A stretch of DNA of 64,000 nucleotides from Aeromonas veronii (GCA_041319085.1 CP101033.1:832501-896500); one strand, 5' to 3'; numbered from the stretch's first letter, positions 11,821 to 21,865 are shown. Made by a program: numbers and translations. Notes: generated from the sequence alone by a model not told the origin.

Positions 11821-13535
11821 TCCTTGTTATTGCTCTCTCTTTGATGGCGTTACCCTCCTGGGCGAATCAGCTCAAGAGCGTACGAATCTGGCCATCACCT
11901 GATAATACTCGGGTGGTGCTCGACATGAGCAGCGCCCCCAACTTCAACTATTTCACCCTGAGCGGCCCGGATCGGCTGGTGATCGACCTGAAAGGGGCGA
12001 GCAACGCCGCCAATCTGGCCCGGATCGAGAACAACAGCGAACTGGTGCGCAAGATCCGCCAGAGCACTCCGCTGGAGAAGGGCGGTCTGCGACTGGTGAT
12101 GGATCTCAGCTCCGCCATCAAACCGGTGGTCTTTCCGCTGGCGCCAGCCGGGCCCTATGGTCACCGTCTGGTCATTGACCTTCCTTATGAAGAGAGGCGC
12201 TCGGCGGCTGCGGTGCAATCCACGCCGGTTGGCGGTAAGGGCAAGGGGGTGGTGATTGCCATCGACCCGGGCCACGGCGGGGAAGACCCAGGTTCCATCG
12301 GCCCGCGCAGTACCTTCGAGAAGCGGGTGACGCTGGCGGTCTCCCAGAAGCTGGCGGCGCTGATCGACCGCGAGCCGGGGATGCGCGCCGTGATGACCCG
12401 TCGTGGCGACTACTTCGTCGATCTCAACAAGCGTTCTGAGATTGCCCGCAAGGCCAAAGCGGATCTGCTGGTGTCGGTGCATGCGGACAGCTTCCACAAC
12501 TCCACGCCCCGTGGCGCATCGGTCTGGGTCTTGTCGACCAACCGTGCCAACCGCGAGATGGGCAGCTGGCTGGAGAAGCAGGAGAAGCAGGGCGAGCTGC
12601 TGGGCGGTGTCGGCAAGGTGTTGGCGGAATCCGATCCCAACCCCTATCTGGCACAGACCTTCCTCGACCTCTCCATGGACAAGTCCCGTGCCGAAGGATA
12701 TGACGTCAGCCGCCAGATCCTGCGCTCCATGGGCAAGGTCGCCCGACTGCACAAGAAGGCGCCGGAACACGCCAGTCTGGCGGTGCTGAAGGCGCCGGAT
12801 ATTCCCTCTGTGCTGGTTGAAACCGGGTTTATCTCCAACCACGCCGAAGAGCTACTGCTGGCCAGCGCCAGCTATCAGGACCAGCTGGCCCGCGCCATCT
12901 TCGAGGGGATCCGCAACTACTACCGTGCCCACCCGACCAAGGGGGCCATGCTGATAGGCAAGGGGCTGGCGAGTCGGTCTGCGGCCACCACTCGGCCCGC
13001 ACCTGTTGCTCAGCAGCCGGTGAGCCAGCCTAGGCAGGTACAGTCGCAGCCGGTGGTGAGCAACAAGATGCCCGCCACTGCCCGCGACGGCGGTGCGGCG
13101 ACCGGCTCCGGAGTCGGGGTGATCAAGCCTTACTCGGCGGCAGCGCAAGAGACTGGTGCGCCGGTCAGCAGTGTGGGCGACTATGACAAATCGCGGATGA
13201 TCCGCCATGTGGTCCAACGGGGCGAGAGCCTCTCCCGCCTTGCCGAGAAGCATGGGGTGAGTCAGTCCACCCTGGTGGATATCAACAAGCTGCGCAGCCG
13301 GGATATTCAGATTGGTCAGACCATCCATATCCCTCAACAGGGGCAGAGCCGCAGTGCCGCCCCTGTTCGCAGTGACGACAAGTCGCAGATGCTCCGCCAT
13401 GTGGTCACGCGGGGCGAGAGTCTCTCCCGCCTTGCCGAGAAGCATGGGGTAAGTCAGGCGAGACTGGTGGAGATCAACAAGCTCAAGTCGCGGGATATTC
13501 AGGTCGGGCAGGTGCTCTACATTCCGCAAAACTAA
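11811..13535 (+). CDS. amiB: N-acetylmuramoyl-L-alanine amidase AmiB
   Basis: 574 residues starting at a GTG inside the tsaE 3' end. A signal peptide ([18 protein letters not shown]) is followed by an AMIN localisation domain (about 20-120). The zinc amidase_3 domain (about 145-375) shows [17 protein letters not shown] and the late VETGFISN. Two LysM repeats at the C-terminus share [16 protein letters not shown]. It splits daughter-cell peptidoglycan in the periplasm and is normally activated by EnvC. The GTG start is preferred because it yields an immediate signal peptide; the longer frame runs through tsaE out of phase. Confidence 0.95.
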   Translation: MRLILVIALSLMALPSWANQLKSVRIWPSPDNTRVVLDMSSAPNFNYFTLSGPDRLVIDLKGASNAANLARIENNSELVRKIRQSTPLEKGGLRLVMDLSSAIKPVVFPLAPAGPYGHRLVIDLPYEERRSAAAVQSTPVGGKGKGVVIAIDPGHGGEDPGSIGPRSTFEKRVTLAVSQKLAALIDREPGMRAVMTRRGDYFVDLNKRSEIARKAKADLLVSVHADSFHNSTPRGASVWVLSTNRANREMGSWLEKQEKQGELLGGVGKVLAESDPNPYLAQTFLDLSMDKSRAEGYDVSRQILRSMGKVARLHKKAPEHASLAVLKAPDIPSVLVETGFISNHAEELLLASASYQDQLARAIFEGIRNYYRAHPTKGAMLIGKGLASRSAATTRPAPVAQQPVSQPRQVQSQPVVSNKMPATARDGGAATGSGVGVIKPYSAAAQETGAPVSSVGDYDKSRMIRHVVQRGESLSRLAEKHGVSQSTLVDINKLRSRDIQIGQTIHIPQQGQSRSAAPVRSDDKSQMLRHVVTRGESLSRLAEKHGVSQARLVEINKLKSRDIQVGQVLYIPQN

Positions 13536-13538
13536 CGC

Positions 13539-13564
13539 GCGGGAGCGGACGATGCCGCTCCCGC
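13539..13564. other. Stable hairpin after amiB
   Basis: GCGGGAGCGG / CCGCTCCCGC, a perfect 10-bp stem without a following T-run. More likely an mRNA processing or stability element, or a weak terminator, than a true stop within this operon. Confidence 0.6.
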
Positions 13565-13582
13565 TGTTAGCGAATACCATTA

Positions 13583-13687
13583 GCAAGATTGAAATTCAGG
13601 AGTAAGTGATGCCGATCCGTATTTTACCCCCGATTTTGGCCAACCAGATTCCGGTTGGTGGAGAGGTGGTGGAGCGGCTCTCTATTC
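13583..13687 (+). repeat. Partial tandem duplication of the mutL 5' end
   Basis: The 105-bp unit repeats starting at 13688. The first 40 nt (ribosome-binding site, start codon and four codons) are identical in both copies. The remainder diverges by scattered substitutions and one 3-nt length difference (CCGGTTGGTGGA in copy 1 against GCAGCCGGA in mutL). Confidence 0.9.
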
Positions 13688-13710
13688 GCAAGATTGAAAT
13701 TCAGGAGTAA
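13609..13710 (+). pseudogene. Truncated mutL copy, 33-codon mini-ORF
   Basis: ATG with the same ribosome-binding site as mutL. About 25 codons parallel the MutL N-terminus, but the invariant ATPase block [10 protein letters not shown] is altered to IPVGGEVVERL, so it cannot encode a working GHKL motif. Translation then runs into the duplicated leader and stops at TAA (13708-13710), three bases before the true mutL ATG. The mutL ribosome-binding site therefore lies inside the last codons of the mini-ORF, and the two may be translationally coupled. Its function, if any, is unknown. Confidence 0.75.
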
Positions 13711-13713
13711 GTG

Positions 13714-15579
13714 ATGCCGATCCGTATATTACCCCCGATCCTGGCCAACCAGATTGCAGCCGGAGAGGTGGTGGAGCGGCCCTCTTCTGTGGTGAAAGAA
13801 CTGGTGGAAAACAGCCTGGATGCGGGGGCTGACCGGGTCGAGATCGACATCGACAAGGGTGGCGCCAAGCTGATCCGCATTCGTGACAACGGTTGTGGCG
13901 TCGCCAAAGACGAGCTGGTGCTGGCGCTGTCGCGTCACGCCACCTCCAAGGTTGCCACGCTGGACGATCTGGAAGGGATCAACAGCCTCGGTTTTCGCGG
14001 CGAGGCGCTCGCCTCCATCAGCTCGGTCTCCCGTCTCACTTTCACCTCCCGTACCGCAGAGCAGTCCGAAGCCTGGCAAGCCCAGGCGGAAGGGCGCGAG
14101 ATGAGCGTCACCATCAAGCCGGCGGCCCATCCGGTGGGCACCACGGTGGAGGTGGTGGATCTCTTCTTCAATACCCCCGCGCGGCGCAAGTTTATGCGCA
14201 GCGAAAAGACCGAGTTTGCCCATATCGACGAGTTGGTGCGCCGCATCGCGCTCTCCCGCTTCGACGCCACCCTGATCCTGCGCCACAATGGCAAGGTGGT
14301 GCGCCAGTACAAGGCCGCCAATACCGTGCCGGAGCAGGAGCGTCGCCTCGCCGCTGTTTGCGGTACCCCCTTCATGCACCATGCGCTGGCGGTGGAGAGC
14401 GAGCATAGCGACGTGCGGCTGTGGGGCTGGCTGGCGACCACGGAGGGGGCAAGACCGCAGAACGATCTGCAATACACCTACGTCAACGGCCGGATGATGC
14501 GCGACAAGCTGATCAATCACGCCATTCGTCAGGCCTATGACGAGCTGCTGCCTCCCGATCGCTTCGCCGCCTATGTGCTCTACATCGAGCTGGATCCCCG
14601 TCAGGTTGATGTTAACGTCCACCCGGCCAAGCACGAGGTGCGCTTCCATCAGGCGCGGCTGATCCACGACTTTATCTTTCAGGCGCTGTTTACTGCGCTG
14701 CGCCGCGAAGGGGTCAGCACCGCTCATCAGGACGCGCCGTTGGCCGAAACCCTGGTCGAGTTGCCGGTCAGTCCGCAGATTGAATATCCCGGTCAGGCGC
14801 CACGCCCGGAGTGGTACGGTGCCGAGCACAGCTACCGGGCGCCTGCGCAGGTGCGGGAAGGGGGCGCGGCTCGCACCAGCAATTATCAACCGCCCGAGCC
14901 GCCAAGTCGCGAGGCGATGCGCGGCATGGGGGCCCTGCTCACTACGCTGCCTATCGCAACGGCGGCTGAGACTGCGCCTGAGCAGCCAGCGGCCACCGTG
15001 CCATCACCCAAACAGGGGGGATGTCGCGCCCTGACTTTGGTGGATCAGGCCTACCTGTTGATCGAGCGGGATAATCAGCTGGCGCTGCTCTCGCTGGTGC
15101 GTGCCGAGCGGGTGCTGCTGCGTCACTGGTTGCTGGAGACCTGGGGCCAGGGGCTGGCGGCCCAGCCGCTGTTGCTGCCGGTCTCCTTCAAATTGCCGAA
15201 GAATTTGATCGCGCTGGTGACCGAGCAGGAACGTTTGCTGAAACGGATGGGGCTGGAGTTGAAAAGCGGGGGGCGCGACACCATGATCCTGACTCGGGTG
15301 CCGGCTCTGCTGCGCCAGACCGATCTGGTACGGCTGTTACCCGAATTGCTGCAGATTATCGAGGGCAGATCTGACAGTGATGCTGGCCAGCAGGCTGAAG
15401 TATTATGCCAATGGCTGGTGGAGCAGGGGATAAGCCGCGAAAAAATATACGATTTTTCAACTGCCAGTCGTCTGCTGACGGAACTTGTTGCCGCTCATGC
15501 TGACCAACTGACAGACATTCGCATGGTGCGCCCGCTTTCGCTGGCGACCGTGCTGGAGGAGTTTGAACATGGCGAGTGA
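13714..15579 (+). CDS. mutL: DNA mismatch repair protein MutL
   Basis: 621 residues (E. coli 615). GHKL ATPase at the N-terminus with motif I around 14-45 ([20 protein letters not shown]), motif II DNGCG, motif [13 protein letters not shown] and NTPARRKF; then the transducer domain ending near 340 ([13 protein letters not shown]). A variable linker follows, then a C-terminal dimerisation domain from about 430. There is no metal-binding DQHAxxER endonuclease motif, consistent with a species that uses MutH and Dam. ATG 13714 is preferred over GTG 13711. It overlaps miaA by 11 nt. Confidence 0.96.
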   Translation: MPIRILPPILANQIAAGEVVERPSSVVKELVENSLDAGADRVEIDIDKGGAKLIRIRDNGCGVAKDELVLALSRHATSKVATLDDLEGINSLGFRGEALASISSVSRLTFTSRTAEQSEAWQAQAEGREMSVTIKPAAHPVGTTVEVVDLFFNTPARRKFMRSEKTEFAHIDELVRRIALSRFDATLILRHNGKVVRQYKAANTVPEQERRLAAVCGTPFMHHALAVESEHSDVRLWGWLATTEGARPQNDLQYTYVNGRMMRDKLINHAIRQAYDELLPPDRFAAYVLYIELDPRQVDVNVHPAKHEVRFHQARLIHDFIFQALFTALRREGVSTAHQDAPLAETLVELPVSPQIEYPGQAPRPEWYGAEHSYRAPAQVREGGAARTSNYQPPEPPSREAMRGMGALLTTLPIATAAETAPEQPAATVPSPKQGGCRALTLVDQAYLLIERDNQLALLSLVRAERVLLRHWLLETWGQGLAAQPLLLPVSFKLPKNLIALVTEQERLLKRMGLELKSGGRDTMILTRVPALLRQTDLVRLLPELLQIIEGRSDSDAGQQAEVLCQWLVEQGISREKIYDFSTASRLLTELVAAHADQLTDIRMVRPLSLATVLEEFEHGE

Positions 15580-16498
15580 CTTGCCGACTGCAATTTTTCT
15601 GATGGGGCCGACGGCCTCCGGCAAGACGGATCTCGCCATTGGACTGTGCCAGGCATTGCCTTGCGACATCATTAGCGTCGATTCGGCGCTGATCTATCGC
15701 GGCATGGATATAGGGACGGCCAAGCCGACCGCCGATGAACTGGCTCGGGCCCCGCACCGGCTGATCGACATTCTTGACCCGGCCTTGAGCTATTCAGCGG
15801 CCGATTTTTGCAAGGATGCCCTGCGGGAGATGAAAGAGATCGCCGACCGTGGCCGCATTCCGCTGCTGGTGGGCGGTACCATGCTCTATTTCAAAGCGCT
15901 GCTGGAGGGATTGTCCCCATTGCCCTCTGCCGATCCCGCCATTCGTGCCGGGATTGAGGAAGAGGCTGCCCGCCTCGGTTGGCAGGCGCTGCACGACGAG
16001 TTGGTGCGCATCGACCCGGTGGCCGGGGCGCGGATCCACCCCAATGACCCGCAGCGATTGAGTCGTGCACTGGAGGTCTATCGCATCAGCGGCAAGACCC
16101 TCACCGAGCTGACGCAGGTGCAGGGGGAGGGCTTGCCCTATCGGGTGCAGCAGTTTGCCATCGCCCCGAGCGATCGTGCCGTGCTGCATCAGCGGATCGA
16201 ACAGCGCTTTGACAAGATGCTGCAAGGTGGCTTTGAACAGGAGGTCCGTGCGCTGATGGCACGCGGCGATCTGACCCCGGATCTCCCCTCCATTCGCTGT
16301 GTGGGTTATCGCCAAATGTGGGACTACCTGTGCGGTGAAGTGGGGTATGATGAGATGCGTTATCGTGGCATTGTTGCCACACGCCAATTGGCAAAACGAC
16401 AGATGACCTGGTTGCGCGGCTGGCCCGACGTGACCTGGTTGGAATCTGGTGAGTCTGGCAATCTCGACCGCGTGCTTGCTCGAGCTGGTGCGGCTTGA
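15569..16498 (+). CDS. miaA: tRNA dimethylallyltransferase MiaA
   Basis: 309 residues. P-loop GPTASGKT at 13-20, then the DMAPP transferase core ([28 protein letters not shown]) and [12 protein letters not shown] near residue 250. It adds an isopentenyl group to A37 of tRNAs reading UNN codons. The start at 15569 has GGAGG 9 nt upstream inside the mutL end; the TTG two codons earlier is less likely. Confidence 0.96.
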   Translation: MASDLPTAIFLMGPTASGKTDLAIGLCQALPCDIISVDSALIYRGMDIGTAKPTADELARAPHRLIDILDPALSYSAADFCKDALREMKEIADRGRIPLLVGGTMLYFKALLEGLSPLPSADPAIRAGIEEEAARLGWQALHDELVRIDPVAGARIHPNDPQRLSRALEVYRISGKTLTELTQVQGEGLPYRVQQFAIAPSDRAVLHQRIEQRFDKMLQGGFEQEVRALMARGDLTPDLPSIRCVGYRQMWDYLCGEVGYDEMRYRGIVATRQLAKRQMTWLRGWPDVTWLESGESGNLDRVLARAGAA

Positions 16499-16507
16499 CA
16501 CTCCCTG

Positions 16508-16513
16508 TATAAT
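16508..16513 (+). promoter_or_regulatory. Possible hfq promoter -10 (TATAAT)
   Basis: A perfect TATAAT ten bases past the miaA stop, in a TG-preceded context. The matching -35 is poor, so this is only suggestive. Separate hfq transcription from within or just after miaA is usual in enterobacteria. Confidence 0.4.
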
Positions 16514-16570
16514 CAGGTTGTTATATTGATATTCGGTGTTTAAAAACAACAAACTATAAGGAAAAGAAAA

Positions 16571-16834
16571 ATGGCTAAGGGGCAATCTCTCCAAGACCCG
16601 TTTTTGAATGCGCTGCGCCGTGAGCGGATTCCTGTTTCTATCTATTTGGTGAACGGCATCAAACTGCAAGGTCAGATCGAGTCTTTTGACCAGTTTGTTA
16701 TCCTGCTGAAAAACACCGTGAGCCAGATGGTTTACAAACACGCCATCTCGACCGTCGTACCGGCCCGTGCCGTCAATCATCACCAGCCTACTCCGGGTGG
16801 CGCTGCTGATGAACAGGGTGATGCCGAGGCGTGA
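16571..16834 (+). CDS. hfq: RNA chaperone Hfq
   Basis: 87 residues. The Sm fold is complete: Sm1 with [20 protein letters not shown] (the proximal-face lysine/glutamine site and rim arginines RRER), and Sm2 with [13 protein letters not shown]. The C-terminal tail is short and acidic (residues 66-87), shorter than in E. coli (102). Forms hexamers that match sRNAs to mRNAs. The ribosome-binding site AAGGAAAAG lies upstream. Confidence 0.98.
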   Translation: MAKGQSLQDPFLNALRRERIPVSIYLVNGIKLQGQIESFDQFVILLKNTVSQMVYKHAISTVVPARAVNHHQPTPGGAADEQGDAEA

Positions 16835-16842
16835 TATCCCTG

Positions 16843-16858
16843 GGCGAGTCGACTCGCC
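16843..16858. other. 16-bp perfect palindrome between hfq and hflX
   Basis: GGCGAGTCGACTCGCC. It could fold as a short mRNA hairpin after hfq or act as a protein site; no T-run follows, so termination would be weak. Confidence 0.55.
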
Positions 16859-16897
16859 AACTCAGATTCATCATGATTCCTGTTAAGGAGCAAGCGC

Positions 16898-18184
16898 TTG
16901 TTTGACCGTTATGAAGCTGGCGAACAGGCCGTTCTGGTGCATGTCAACTTCAGTGATGAGGGTGAGCGGGAGGATCTGGAAGAGCTCAAGATGTTGGTGA
17001 GCTCGGCCGGAGTCAATGCGCTGGGGGTCGTGACCACCAGTCGCAGTGCGCCCAGTGCCAAATTTTTTGTCGGCAGCGGCAAGGCTGAAGAGATCGCGTC
17101 CCAGGTCCAGATGCTGGCGGCGGACGTGGTGATCTTCAACCATGCCCTGACCCCCGCCCAGGAGCGCAACCTGGAGCGTCTGTTCCAGTGCCGGGTGGTG
17201 GACCGAACCGGCCTGATCCTCGATATCTTTGCCCAGCGCGCCCGAACCCATGAAGGTAAACTGCAGGTCGAACTGGCCCAGTTGCGCCATCTTTCCACTC
17301 GTCTGGTGCGAGGCTGGACCCACCTTGAGCGTCAAAAGGGCGGGATCGGTCTGCGTGGTCCGGGTGAAACCCAGCTTGAAACTGACCGACGTCTGCTGCG
17401 AGAACGCATCAAGGCGATTTTGCGTCGGCTCGACAAGGTGGCCAAGCAGCGGGAGCAGGGACGCCGCGCCCGCAACCGCAACGAAGTGCCGACGGTGTCA
17501 CTGGTTGGTTACACAAACGCCGGAAAGTCCACTTTGTTCAACCAACTTACAGCTGCCAGTGTGTATGCTGCTGACCAATTGTTCGCAACTCTGGATCCCA
17601 CCCTGCGTAAACTGGTGATCCGGGATGTGGGTGATGTGATTTTGGCGGATACAGTTGGATTTATTCGGCACTTGCCCCATGATCTGGTCGCGGCCTTCAA
17701 GGCGACCCTGCAGGAGACTCGTGAAGCGGATCTGCTGCTGCATGTGGTGGACTGTGCCGATGAGCAGATGCAGGAGAATATCGACTCCGTGCAGCAGGTG
17801 TTGGCCGAGATTGAAGCCGATGACAGGCCCCAGCTGATGATCTGCAACAAGATCGACAAGCTGGCGGATCGTCCGGCAGGTCTGGAGCGAGATGACGAGG
17901 GGCGCCCGTTGCGCGTCTGGTTGTCGGCCCAGACCGGTGAAGGTTGTGAGCATCTGTTTACGGCGCTGACCGAATTGCTGGCTGGCTCCATGGTGCATCA
18001 CACCCTGCAGTTGCCCCCTTCTGCCGCGAGATTGCGCAGTGCGCTCTATCAGCTGAAAGGGATTGAGCAGGAAGGTTTTAGCGAGGAGGGTGATTTCGTG
18101 CTGGAAGTCCGCTTGCAAGTGGCCGACTGGAACCGCCTCGTGAAACAGGAAGGTGAGAGTTTACAACGCTTTATCAGGCATTGA
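16898..18184 (+). CDS. hflX: Ribosome-splitting GTPase HflX
   Basis: 428 residues starting at TTG, supported by AAGGAG 8 nt upstream and by the family N-terminus FDRYEAGEQAVLVH. The N-terminal nucleotide-binding domain (1-110) is followed by the coiled linker with GGIGLRGPGETQLETDRR. The G domain has G1 GYTNAGKST at 204-212, G3 DTVGFI and G4 NKID. HflX splits stalled 70S ribosomes under heat and other stresses. Confidence 0.96.
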   Translation: MFDRYEAGEQAVLVHVNFSDEGEREDLEELKMLVSSAGVNALGVVTTSRSAPSAKFFVGSGKAEEIASQVQMLAADVVIFNHALTPAQERNLERLFQCRVVDRTGLILDIFAQRARTHEGKLQVELAQLRHLSTRLVRGWTHLERQKGGIGLRGPGETQLETDRRLLRERIKAILRRLDKVAKQREQGRRARNRNEVPTVSLVGYTNAGKSTLFNQLTAASVYAADQLFATLDPTLRKLVIRDVGDVILADTVGFIRHLPHDLVAAFKATLQETREADLLLHVVDCADEQMQENIDSVQQVLAEIEADDRPQLMICNKIDKLADRPAGLERDDEGRPLRVWLSAQTGEGCEHLFTALTELLAGSMVHHTLQLPPSAARLRSALYQLKGIEQEGFSEEGDFVLEVRLQVADWNRLVKQEGESLQRFIRH

Positions 18185-18275
18185 TTCGTCGAAGAAGATG
18201 ACCCCTTAGGGGCTTCTCAACGTATGATGGCCCGGTAGAGATGATATCCATCCGCATGTATTAATGGAGACGCTG

Positions 18276-19424
18276 ATGGCTTGGAATGAGCCTGGTAACA
18301 ACGGCAAAGACCGTGACCCTTGGGGGAATAACGGCAAGAATCAGGGCCCCCCTGATTTGGATGAAATGCTGCGCAAAGTGAGTCGCCGTTTCGGTGGCTT
18401 GTTTGGTGGCGGCAAATCTGGCGGCGATATAGGTCGCTTTGGTCTTTCCATCGCGCTGGTTGTCGCTGTGGTGGTGTGGGTCGTCAGCGGCTTCTACACC
18501 ATTCGCGAAGCTGAGCGTGGGGTGGTGCTGCGTTTTGGGGAGTATTCCCATAATGTCGACCCTGGCTTGCGCTGGAAACCGACGTTTATCGATCAGGTGA
18601 TCCCGGTGGATGTGGAGTCTGTGCGCTCCCTGCCGGCCTCCGGTTTCATGCTGACTCAGGATGAGAACGTGGTGCGGGTCGAGATGGACGTGCAGTACCG
18701 TGTTGTCAATCCGGAGCAGTACCTGTTCAGCGTCACCAATGCTGACGAGAGTCTGAGCCAGGCTACCGATAGCGCCCTGCGTTATGTGGTGGGTCATACC
18801 CGGATGGATGACGTACTGACCACGGGTCGGGAAAAAGTCCGTCAGGAGACCTGGCAGGTGATCGATGGCATCATCGAGCCTTACCAGATGGGTCTGCAGA
18901 TCGTTGACGTCAACTTCTTGCCGGCACGTCCGCCGGAAGAGGTAAAAGATGCCTTCGATGACGCCATCTCCGCTCAGGAAGATGAACAGCGCTTCATTCG
19001 TGAAGCTGAAGCCTACGCTCGTGAAGTGGAGCCGAAGGCGCGTGGTTCGGTCAAGCGGCTGGAGCAGGAAGCGGAAGCTTACAAATCCCAGATCGTGTTG
19101 AAGGCCCAGGGTGAAGTTGCTCGCTTCAACGAGCTGCTGCCCCAGTATCAGGCGGCGCCTGAGCTGACCCGTAATCGTATCTATTTGGAAACGATGGAAG
19201 AGCTCTATCAGCAGGCCAACAAGGTGGTGGTCGACATGCCGGCTGGCAACAACAGCATGATCTATCTGCCGCTCGACAAGCTCTCTGGCAAAGCAAATGC
19301 CGTACAACCGGCTCTTCCGGCGAGTGCTCCGGTGGCTGAATCGACTCCTGCGTCCAACGAAGGGGCCAACTCTACACCGACCCCACTGCGTGGCGGTGAC
19401 CGTTTCAGCTCAGGGAGAAACTGA
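18276..19424 (+). CDS. hflK: FtsH protease regulator HflK
   Basis: 382 residues beginning MAWNEPGNNGKDRDPWG, the family start; an ATG four codons upstream is in frame but provides the ribosome-binding site instead. A Gly-rich cytoplasmic tail is followed by one transmembrane segment (about 55-80) and an SPFH/prohibitin domain facing the periplasm. HflK and HflC form a vault around FtsH and modulate degradation of membrane proteins. It lies 3 nt from hflC. Confidence 0.96.
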   Translation: MAWNEPGNNGKDRDPWGNNGKNQGPPDLDEMLRKVSRRFGGLFGGGKSGGDIGRFGLSIALVVAVVVWVVSGFYTIREAERGVVLRFGEYSHNVDPGLRWKPTFIDQVIPVDVESVRSLPASGFMLTQDENVVRVEMDVQYRVVNPEQYLFSVTNADESLSQATDSALRYVVGHTRMDDVLTTGREKVRQETWQVIDGIIEPYQMGLQIVDVNFLPARPPEEVKDAFDDAISAQEDEQRFIREAEAYAREVEPKARGSVKRLEQEAEAYKSQIVLKAQGEVARFNELLPQYQAAPELTRNRIYLETMEELYQQANKVVVDMPAGNNSMIYLPLDKLSGKANAVQPALPASAPVAESTPASNEGANSTPTPLRGGDRFSSGRN

Positions 19425-19427
19425 TAG

Positions 19428-20312
19428 ATGAAAAAGTTAGCTATTGGTGCAATCGCTGTCGCGGCCATGGTCTGTTTCTCTTCGGTCTTCATTGTGAATG
19501 AAGGCCAGAAGGGGATCGTGGTGCAGTTTGGCAAGGTGAAGCGGGTTGACTCTGGTGAGCCACGTCTATATGAGCCGGGCTTGCACTTCAAGGTGCCGCT
19601 TATCGATCAGGTGCGCAAGATGGATGCCCGCATCCAAACCCTGGAAGGTCAGGCGGATCGCTTCGTTACGTCCGAGAAGAAAGACCTGATCATCGACTCC
19701 TACGTGAAGTGGAAGATCGAAGATTTCTCCAAGTACTACTTGGCAACCGGCGGTGGTAACAAGATCCAGGCTGAAGACCTGCTCAAGCGCAAGATCAACA
19801 ACGGCCTGCGTTCTGAAATTGGTAACCGCACCATCAAGGACATCGTCTCTGGTGAGCGCAGTACGGTGATGGAAGATGCCTTGATGAAGATGGCGCGCTC
19901 CTCCGAGCTCGGTATCAAGGTGGTGGATGTGCGGATCAAGCAGATCAACCTGCCGGTGGAAGTGTCCAGCTCCATCTATCAGCGGATGCGTGCCGAACGG
20001 ACCGCGGTAGCCCGCGAACATCGTTCTCAGGGCCGTGAGCAGGCTGAAATCCTGCGTGCCGATATTGACCGCAAGGTGACCGTGATGATCGCCGACGCCG
20101 AGAGTAACGCCCGTCAACTGCGTGGTGAAGGGGATGCCGAAGCCGCCAAGATCTATGCCGACAGCTATAAGAAAGACCCCGAGTTTTTCAGCTTCGTGCG
20201 TAGTATGGAAGCCTATCGCAAGAGCTTCGCCGGTGGCAACGACCTGATAGTCCTCAAGCCGGACAGCGAGTTCTTCCGCTACCTCAAGTCGCCTAACGGT
20301 ACCAAACAGTAA
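19428..20312 (+). CDS. hflC: FtsH protease regulator HflC
   Basis: 294 residues. An N-terminal membrane anchor (about 5-23, LAIGAIAVAAMVCFSSVFI) and an SPFH domain, with the RSQGREQAEILRADID helix and GEGDAEAAKIYADSY typical of the family. Partner of HflK; last gene of the nnr-hflC run. Confidence 0.96.
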   Translation: MKKLAIGAIAVAAMVCFSSVFIVNEGQKGIVVQFGKVKRVDSGEPRLYEPGLHFKVPLIDQVRKMDARIQTLEGQADRFVTSEKKDLIIDSYVKWKIEDFSKYYLATGGGNKIQAEDLLKRKINNGLRSEIGNRTIKDIVSGERSTVMEDALMKMARSSELGIKVVDVRIKQINLPVEVSSSIYQRMRAERTAVAREHRSQGREQAEILRADIDRKVTVMIADAESNARQLRGEGDAEAAKIYADSYKKDPEFFSFVRSMEAYRKSFAGGNDLIVLKPDSEFFRYLKSPNGTKQ

Positions 20313-20331
20313 TCGCCACGAGGTCACATTC

Positions 20332-20358
20332 AAAGGGTCTGCATTGTCAGACCCTTTT
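20332..20358 (+). terminator. hflC terminator
   Basis: Stem AAAGGGTCTG / CAGACCCTTT followed by TTGTGTTTGG. The remainder up to 20614 shows no gene. Confidence 0.8.
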
Positions 20359-20614
20359 GTGTTTGGTGTCAACGCCAGCCATTGCTCCAGTTGGCTGGCT
20401 GTGCGGATGCATGACACCCATGCTGATGGGATTGCGGAGCGTGTGGCTCCCGAGTCTGCGAGTGATATATCCGTATCCGGATGAGCAGTGTTACCCCTGT
20501 GGCTGCTGAAAACGGCGTCAACTGAGAGGCGCGTCGCTATTTCAGTCTGTGGGCCGCGCCATTTGTTAGAGTTATGGTATAGATAAGCCCATTTTGGATG
20601 TTCAGGGAGGTCCC

Positions 20615-21313
20615 ATGATAGTGACAAGATCCGATGACGATACCGTATTGACCACAGAGGATGTGCTGCTCAGCCTGTGCAACTCGGTGACGGGTGTCTT
20701 GAGTGCCGCGACCATGAGTCAAGTGCGGTTTTCCGGCATGGTGCAGCGGATCAGCAAGACCTGCCTCAAGCCTGATATCGGCTGTTTCGTGCTGTTCGAT
20801 GGCGGTTTTTCCGGTCTGGTGGTGATCAACTTCTCCGCCGCCGCCGCCATGGAGCTGTACGAGAGCTACATGCTTAGCATGGGGCTCTCCAAGGAGGATC
20901 TTGCTATCTCACACACCTCTGATGAGGTGAGCAACGTGATGGGCGAGCTGATGAATCAGATTGTCGGCAGCTTTATCGTCAAGGTGGGCCGGGATCTGCA
21001 GACCCACATCACCCAGAACCAGCCGAAGATGCTGGCCCTCAACAAGCAGGTGATGCTGAGTGTCGATACCAATCTCGATAGCCCGGAATCTCGCCGCGTC
21101 ACCTTCTTCACCGCCCGCAACAACATCTTCTATCTGGAGCTGGCGATGGACAAAACCGAGTTCATTCGCATCCACAATGAGGGGATGGAGCACGAGGAGC
21201 TGGATCCCGATGCGCTGATCGCCCAGGCCAAGCAGCACGTAGCCAAGCCGGTTCAGGCGGCAGCTCCGGTCGCCAACGATCACGACGATCTGCTCGACTC
21301 CCTCGGCATCTGA
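20615..21313 (+). CDS. DUF3334 family protein (CheX-like)
   Basis: 232 residues. Start fixed by GGGAGG 7 nt upstream. The protein matches the DUF3334 family found in Vibrio, Shewanella and Aeromonas, with LCNSVTGVLSAATMSQV, FDGGFSGLVVINFSAAAAMELYE and SNVMGELMNQIVGSFIVKVG. The EVSNVMGELMNQIVG stretch resembles the CheC/CheX phosphatase helix (ExxNxxxG), which suggests a CheX-type fold, but catalytic activity is not established. C-terminal 35 residues are acidic and probably flexible. It is a single-gene unit with no chemotaxis gene beside it. Confidence 0.8.
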   Translation: MIVTRSDDDTVLTTEDVLLSLCNSVTGVLSAATMSQVRFSGMVQRISKTCLKPDIGCFVLFDGGFSGLVVINFSAAAAMELYESYMLSMGLSKEDLAISHTSDEVSNVMGELMNQIVGSFIVKVGRDLQTHITQNQPKMLALNKQVMLSVDTNLDSPESRRVTFFTARNNIFYLELAMDKTEFIRIHNEGMEHEELDPDALIAQAKQHVAKPVQAAAPVANDHDDLLDSLGI

Positions 21314-21344
21314 TCTCGAGCTGATGAGTGAAATGAGCAGGCCA

Positions 21345-21865
21345 CCTAGCGGGGCGTGATGATATCGTTACCCACAAGAACGCGCAGTGGCTTAGTACTA
21401 CAGCGAAGAACGAGCGCGTATTTTTGGCGTATCTCATCGCTATACCCCGCCATTTCCTCAGATGACGGAAGGTGTTCTCTACCAGATGCCTTGCCTTGTA
21501 GAGCTCCTTATCATGCTCTCGCTGCTCCTTACGGGATCATTATCTTCATCCCTCTGCAGCTGGCAAACGCCATCAACTCATTGGTGCTGTACCTCTATCT
21601 GCCAGTAAACACGAGTCTGGCCAGTGTACAATCCGCAGTTGTTCCCGATGTAATAATGATTTTTATCGGCATATCACCCACTCAACCTCACAGGCCTTTT
21701 TGCCCCAAGAGGTGGGAAGCGATAAGGTTCGGTTCCATGTGCGGTCTGATAAATCATGGCGGTAATGAGCTGGAGTCGTCATGTTGTGATGATTATTTGA
21801 GGGGAGCAAGGCGGTGATTGTATCGAATACCATCACCTGAAGATAACGGCCCCTAGACCGGTCAA
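21345..21865 (-). mobile_element. Internally deleted IS5-family element
   Basis: Approximate limits. The ends carry similar imperfect inverted repeats (around CCTAGCGGGGCG on the left and TCTAGGGGCCG read inward from the right). The body holds the N- and C-terminal parts of an IS5-family transposase with the middle missing, so the element cannot move by itself. Confidence 0.6.
21355..21782 (-). pseudogene. IS5-family transposase remnant
   Basis: The minus strand opens MTTPAHYRHDLSDRTWNR, the usual IS5-group N-terminus, then loses similarity after about 35 codons. Downstream fragments in shifting frames read TNELMAFASCRGMKIMIP, then KEQREHDKELYKARHLVENT and RKWRGIAMRYAKN, the conserved C-terminal region around the third catalytic glutamate. 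At least one frameshift and an internal deletion of several hundred bases separate these blocks. Clearly a pseudogene. Confidence 0.7.

Noticed and set aside
12900..13535. Two LysM repeats of amiB as another case of gene-end duplication
   Set aside because: Tandem LysM domains are a normal, in-gene feature of this amidase family, unlike the extra-genic copies at mutL, ettA and yejB.
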